DNA of 64,000 bases, from NCBI GenBank assembly GCA_963682025.1, contig OY821517.1:339509644-339573643 (forward strand), given 5' to 3'. The notes under the pieces were generated by a model. The model ran no database searches. It was not told where the DNA came from and saw only the letters and a program-made list of their open reading frames with translations. Below, one piece after another: positions 58,501 to 64,000 of the stretch; position 1 is the stretch's first letter; each line of letters opens with the position of its first letter. The position numbers and the translations under genes are program-made. The DNA is from Cordilura impudica (lineage: Eukaryota > Arthropoda > Insecta > Diptera > Scathophagidae).

Positions 58501-59075
58501 TAAGAAAGTACCTTTTATTAAGAAAGTACCTTTGATTAAAAAAGTAAAAAAGTACATTTTATAAAAAAGTAACTTATATTAAAAAAGTACATTTTTTTAA
58601 AAAAGTATCGTTTAATAAAAAAGTATATTTCCTTAAAAAAGTACCTTGTGAGAAAAAGCACGTTTTCTAAAAAAATAACTTTTCTATAGAAAGTACCTTG
58701 TTAAAAAAGGTACCTTGTTAAAAAAGACCCTTTTCTTAAAAAGTTCCCTTTCTTGAAAAAGTAAGTTTTCTTAAAAAAGTACGTTTTCTTAAAAAAGTAC
58801 ATTTGCTGAAAGAAGTGCTTTCTCTTAAAAAATTACCTTTTCTTACAATACTACATTTTCTTAAGTTAATTTTCTTTAAAAGGAACCTTTTCTTAAAAGT
58901 ACTTTTTCTTAAAAAAGTAACTTTTCCTAAAAAAGTACCTTTTCTTAAAAAAGTACGTTGTGTTAAAAAAGTACATTTTATTAAAAAAGTACTTTTTCTT
59001 TAAAAAGTACCATTTCTTAAAAAAGTACCTTTTCTTAAAAAAGTATTCTTAAAAATTTATTTCTTAAACTAAATT
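55545..59075 (-). repeat. GTAC minisatellite block G3 (AAAAGTACC sense)
   Basis: Units such as AAAAAAGTACCTTTTATT run for 3.5 kb. Long internal duplications are present: ~56140-56490 against 56605-56940, and ~58200-58480 against 58640-58915. The orientation is opposite to G2. Confidence 0.92.
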
Positions 59076-60989
59076 TTCTTAAAAAGTATCTTTTCTGAAA
59101 AAAAAACTTCCCACGTTGGAGGGCTTGAAACGACACAGACTTTCACTTTAAAAATAACTGGCACAACTTACGCACATTTTTGTTTAAACAAAATTATGCC
59201 CGGTTGACCCTCATGAATGAATTCATAACTATTCAAAATATTCCGCACAATGTGCGCTAAAGAGTTTTTTTAATATGCCAACAAAGACAGGCGTTTGTTG
59301 TTTTTGTTAATAGTAGACTGGAATATTATTATTTTTTTTAGTTTTTGTCGTCAAACTACTAAGAAAAAAAAAAACAAATAATGTCAAAGATGTGTCATAG
59401 AAACGAGTTTAAACAGTTTTGCGCAAGCCCAAATGTTTTGTTTTATATTTTGGTACTTTTATTGTGTTATTTTTAAAATTTTTTATTTTAGTATTCATAA
59501 GGCTGGTGGCTCAGTTCTCTAGTTTGCAATAAACTGGAATTTTATACTGAAAAAGTAGTATGGATAGATTTTTAATTGTAACGGCATACGCAATAAACAA
59601 AATATTTCAGTTTTGTTTTGTTTCTTTCTTTTTTATTAGCTGGTAATGATTTGTTTTAGTATGAAAACAACCATTAATAGTTTATTGAACCCAAAAGTCA
59701 TTTTTTTGTTGTTTTTTTTTTTTTTTTATAAAATGTATCAGTTGGGCTTTTTCCTTGCAATTGTGGAAAATTTTCTTTTTATATTCAGACATTATTATTC
59801 AGCATACTTTGTCAAGTTATTTTTAAGTTGTTTTGTTTTTGTAAGAATTTATTTTAACTTATCTTTACTTGATATTAACTTTTTTTTTAAGTGTCTATAA
59901 TTATGATCAATTTAAAAAAGTAATGCTAAAGTTCTAGTTTTTCTCATATCTTTATTTTTTTTTGTTTGTTTTTAGCCAGTAGCCAGCTTTAGTAAACTAC
60001 AGAGATGTTGTTTTACTTGATGACCTTAACTTTTATGTATGGAATTAAGTGTATGGAAATATTTTGTAATTGCTTGAAAATTACGTTCTTATAAATAGTT
60101 TGAAATTTTTTAATTGTTAATGTTTCAAGATCAATCTGTATGAAAGTTATTATTTTGTGAGTTTAATGTTGGGGGCCCAAAGGTTACCACCTTAAAGTTA
60201 TTGATTAAGATAAAGCTGTAATTTGATAAGTTTAACAGTTATTACATAAAACTATCTGCTCCTCTTGTATGTGTATTAGAAAATATATATAGTTACCTCA
60301 AATACAGAGATGGGATTCTCTAAATTTTTAAGGATATAAATTTGGTTGTTCAATTGTTAAATTTCCATAGTAAAAAGACAGTTATAAAGATGATATAAAT
60401 TTATAATTAGTAAAAACTATAATGAACCAAATTTGTTTGATTTTTGAATTGAAATAATTTATGAGTAATTAAATATTTTTAGGTCAAAAAAAATATATTT
60501 GAGTTGAGAAATAATTTTTGATTAAAAATTGTTTTTAAGTAAAAAAAAATCATTTTAAAGGTAAACATTTTTTAGTAGTAAGTACATATGTATGTGTAAA
60601 GAATTTTAGTTAAAAAAACTACTTTACAAAAAAAAAAAAGATCTCGTCAGTTGAACTTTTGAATTAAAAAATAATAATTTTTAGTTGTGCAAAATTTTAG
60701 GTAAAAAAAAAAATTATTTGATGTAAAAAAATTAAAAAAAAAAATCTTTATAGAGCTGAAAATACTTATATTGTTTAAAGGTGAAAAAATAAAATTTTAT
60801 TAAAATATATCTTTTGCGGTGGCAAAATATTATATGAGACCAAGTCTATAGAAAGGGGGCTTACGTGCGCAAAGAAGTTATATGAAAAAAAATAGTCGAT
60901 TCGGATGGAGTATGAGCAGTTAACAGCTGTTTTCTCGATAACTTGTTTTGTAATGTAAGTCCCCTTTTCACAGACCAGAACTTTATCTT
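59076..60989. other. No gene recognised; possible small inverted-end element
   Basis: AT-rich. GAAAGGGGGCTTACGT (60852) and its near-complement ATGTAAGTCCCCTTTTCAC (60954) could be ends of a ~120-150-bp element. The 84-codon frame at 59646-59900 is Phe/Leu-rich low complexity. Confidence 0.45.
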
Positions 60990-63900
60990 AAAAAACTTTT
61001 CTTAAAAAAGTAATTTTTCTTCTTCAAAAAGTACCTTTTCCTAAAAAGTAAACTCTCTAAAAAAAGTACCTTTTATTAAAAAAGTACCTTTTTAAAATAA
61101 TACTTTTTCTTAATAAAGTACTTTTTCTTAAGAAATACCGGTTCTTTAAAAAGTACCTTTAAAGAAAAACCTTTTTCTTTAAAAATTAAACCTTTTCTTA
61201 AAAATTACATTTTCTTAAAAAGTACATTTTCTTAAATGTATATAGTTTCTTAAGAAATAGTAGCTTATCTTAAAAATTAAATTTTCCGAAAAAAAATAAA
61301 ATTTCTGAAAAGGTACCTTTTGTTAAAAAGTACTTTTTTAATAATAAATATACCTTAATAAATACAAATAAGTAAATTAATAAGTACATTTTCTTAAAAA
61401 AGTACATTTTCTTAAGAAAGTACTTTTCTATAATAAAAATATATTTTCTTAAAAAGTTAGCTTTTCTGAAAGAAATTAATAGGTACATATTGTGTTAAGA
61501 AAGTGAATTTTCTTAAAAAATAAGTTTCCTTCAAGAAGCACATTTTCCTAAAAAATTCCTTTTGTTAAAAAAGTACCATTTATTAAAAAAGTACCTTTTT
61601 TAAAAAAGTAAATTATCTTTTTTAAAAAAGTATCTTTTTTCAAAAAGTACCTTTTATTAAAAAGTACCTTTTTTAAAAAAGTACATTTTAATTAAAAGGA
61701 CCTTTTTTAAAAAAGTACCTTTTATTAAAAAGTACCTTTCGTTAGAAAAGTAAGTACATTTTCTTAAAGAGTTCAATTTCTTAACAAATGTTTCCTTCAG
61801 GAAGTACATTTTCCTAAAAAAGTACCTTTTGCTAAAAGATTACCTTTTGTTAAAAAAGTACCTTTTGTTAAAAAAGTACCTTTTTAAAAAAGTACCTTTT
61901 GTTAAAAAACTACATTTTTAAAAAAGTACCTTTTGTTCAAAAAGTACCTTTTTAGAAAAATACCTTTTTAAAAAAGTACCTTTTTAAAAAAGTACCTTTT
62001 TAAAAAAGTACCATTTATTAAAAAAGTACCTTTTGTGAAAAAGCACCTTTTTTAAAAAAGTACCTTTTGTGAAAAAGCCCCTTTTTTAAAAAAGTACCTT
62101 TTGTTAAAAAAGTACCTTTTGTTAAAAAAGTACCTTTTGTTAAAAAAGTACCTTTTGTTAAAAAAGTATCTTTTGTTAAAAAGTACCTTTTCTTAAAAAA
62201 GTACATTTTGTTGAAAAAGTACCTTTTGTTAAAAAAGTACTTTTTCCAAAAAAAACCTTTTCTTAAAAAGTACCTATTTTTAAAAAGCACATTTTCTTAA
62301 AAAAAAATACATTTTCTTAGGTATATATATATATATGTTCCCGAAACTCCTATAAGGAGCATAGGGCCCCATTTTCTTAGGTGCATTTTCATAAAAGGAA
62401 TTACATTTTTTAAAAAAGCATTTTTTTAAAAGTACTTTTACTAAAAAGTACCTTTTCTAAAAAGAAGACTTTCTTTAATAAGTACCTTTTCTTAAAAACA
62501 TACATTTTGGTAAAAAAATATAACTTTTTCTGAAAAAAAGTAAATTTTCTTATAAAGTACATTGTCAAAAAAAAAAAAAAAATAAAATTTCTTAAAAAGT
62601 ATCTTTCGTATAAAATTATCATTTTAATATAAAGGATTTTTTCATAAAAAGTACCTTTTTTAGGAAGGTAGTATTTCTTGAAAAATTAAAGATATAATTT
62701 TGCTTTAAAAAGTTCTTTTGCCTAAATAAGTACTTTTTCAAAAAAGTTATTTTGCTTAAAAAAGTACTTTTTCGTAACAAAATAAATTTTTTAAAGAACT
62801 ACCTTTTTAGAAAAGAACCTTTTGCTAAAAATATATTAGTTCTGAAAAAGAACATTTTCATAAAAAAAGTGTGCCTTTTCATAAAAAGTGCCTTTTCTTA
62901 AATAGGGTATATTCTTAAAAAGTACCTTTTCTGGAAAAGGAAATATTCTTAAAAAATACCTTTTCTAAAAAATACATCTTCTTAAAAAAGTACATTTTCT
63001 AAAAAAGTGCCTTTTCTTAAAACAGTACCTTTTCTTGAAAAAGTACCTTTTCTTGAAAAAGTACCTTTTCTTGGAAAAGTACCTTTTCTTGAAAAAGTAC
63101 GTTTTCTTAAATGGTAGCAATTCTTAAAAAACCACATTTAGTTAAAAAAGTGTCTCTCTTAAAAATTACGTATTCTTAAAAAAAATTAATTTTCTTAAAA
63201 AACTATCTCTTCTTAAAAATGCACATTTTCCTTAAAAAATATTTTTTTTAACTACCTTTTTAAAAAAGTACTTTATTTAAAAATTACCTTATGTTCACAA
63301 ACTACATTTTCTTAAAAAAGTACCTTTTCGTAGAAAAATATATTTTCTTAAAAAGTACATTTCCTTTTAAAAAAGAACATTTGCTTAGAAAAATACCTTC
63401 TCCTAAAAAAGTACTTTTTCTTATACTTTTTGGTAAAAAATATAACTTTTTCTTAAAAAAGTACATATTCTTATAAATTACATTGTCCGAAAAAAAATAA
63501 AATTTCTAAAAATGTACCTGTCTTATAAAAGTATCATTTTATATAAAGGATTTTTTCATAAAAAGTATCTTTTTTAAGAAGGTAGCATTTCATCAAAAAA
63601 TTTAAGAAGTAGCTTTGCTTAAAAAAGTATTAAAAAAGTTATTTTGCTTAAAAAATTCCTTTTTCTTAACAAAATAAATTTTCTAAAGAACTACCTTTTC
63701 TTAGAAAAGAACCTTTTGCTAAAAATGTATCAGTTCTGAAAAGTACCTTTTCATAAAAAGTACCTTTTCATAAAAAAGTACCTTTTCATAAAAAAGTACT
63801 TTTTCATAAAAAAGTACCATTTAATAAAAAAGTACTTTTTCATAAAAAAGTACCTTTTAATAAAAAATTACGTTTTCATATATAAGTACCTTTTCATAAA

Positions 63901-64000
63901 AAAGTACGTTTTCATAAAAAGTACCTTTTCATAAAAAAGTACCTTTTCATAAAAAAAGTACCTTTTCTGAAATAGGGCATATTCTTAAAAACAACCTTTT
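60990..64000 (-). repeat. GTAC minisatellite block G4, runs off the window
   Basis: AAAAAAGTACCTTTTGTT and AAAAAGTACCTTTTCATA units run to the last base. A ~280-bp duplication links 62577-62860 with 63489-63770. A short TA-rich interruption with CTCCTATAAGGAG lies at ~62320-62370, flanked by CATTTTCTTAGGT on both sides. Confidence 0.92.

Overview
The window is 64 kb of very AT-rich, non-genic eukaryotic DNA. The dominant features are minisatellite arrays and nested DNA transposons. There is no convincing host gene, rRNA, canonical tRNA or CRISPR array. The transposon spectrum (piggyBac-like, P-like with THAP domains, Transib, Tc1/mariner-like, Helitrons) and the dispersed repeats carrying the CCGTCTGTCCGTC signature and AACAAGT ends, familiar from brachyceran flies, suggest an intergenic or heterochromatin-like region of a higher fly, probably a calyptrate. 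That assignment is inference from repeat style.

Layout. 1-1.75 kb: array built on TTATTCGAATAA. 3.1-10 kb: array of ~20-bp ATTAAATTTATGAATTTTTT units in a ~0.5-kb higher-order period, interrupted by a small Helitron-like element (4128-4510), a MITE (5561-5815), an element with an exact 8-bp target duplication (7784-8363) and a minus-strand Helitron with 142-bp internal repeats (8751-9846). 10.4-11.5 kb: minus-strand piggyBac relic. 11.9-15.95 kb: F2 repeat, F3 element and a second small Helitron. 17.75-20.2 kb: GTTCCCAC array. 21.5-26.15 kb: nested composite (F1 repeats, second piggyBac relic, foldback element). 26.2-27.5 kb: plus-strand Helitron. 28.1-30.8 kb: P-like transposase pseudogene with two THAP domains, split by a foldback-like cassette that carries a FLYWCH zinc-finger fragment. 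32.6-33.8 kb: GCGATTTTTG array beside a Helitron end. 34.8-39.4 kb: further F1/F2 pieces, a SINE candidate, a ~140-bp repeat array and a small poly(A) retroinsertion.

40.19-43.43 kb: the most notable locus, a complete Transib transposon. It has a 5-bp CAACG duplication, perfect CACAGTGGCGCC ends, and in both ends an RSS-like layout: heptamer CACAGTG, 22 or 23 bp, then GCAAAAATC. Its RAG1-like transposase is nearly full length but broken by one stop and two frameshifts.

46.9-64 kb: about 14 kb of a GTAC-centred minisatellite. It reads AAAAGGTACTTTT on the plus strand up to 54.0 kb and in the opposite sense from 55.5 kb onward, forming a very large inverted organisation. An F3 element, a TAA-flanked MITE and an F1 copy are inserted in it.

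The elements do not form a pathway. They record successive insertions, and the order of events can be read from nesting. Family names F1, F2 and F3 are local labels used here: F1 has GTCGGTCTAGACCGAC ends, F2 has TTCGGCTGTGCCGAA ends, and F3 is a 134-bp module plus array.
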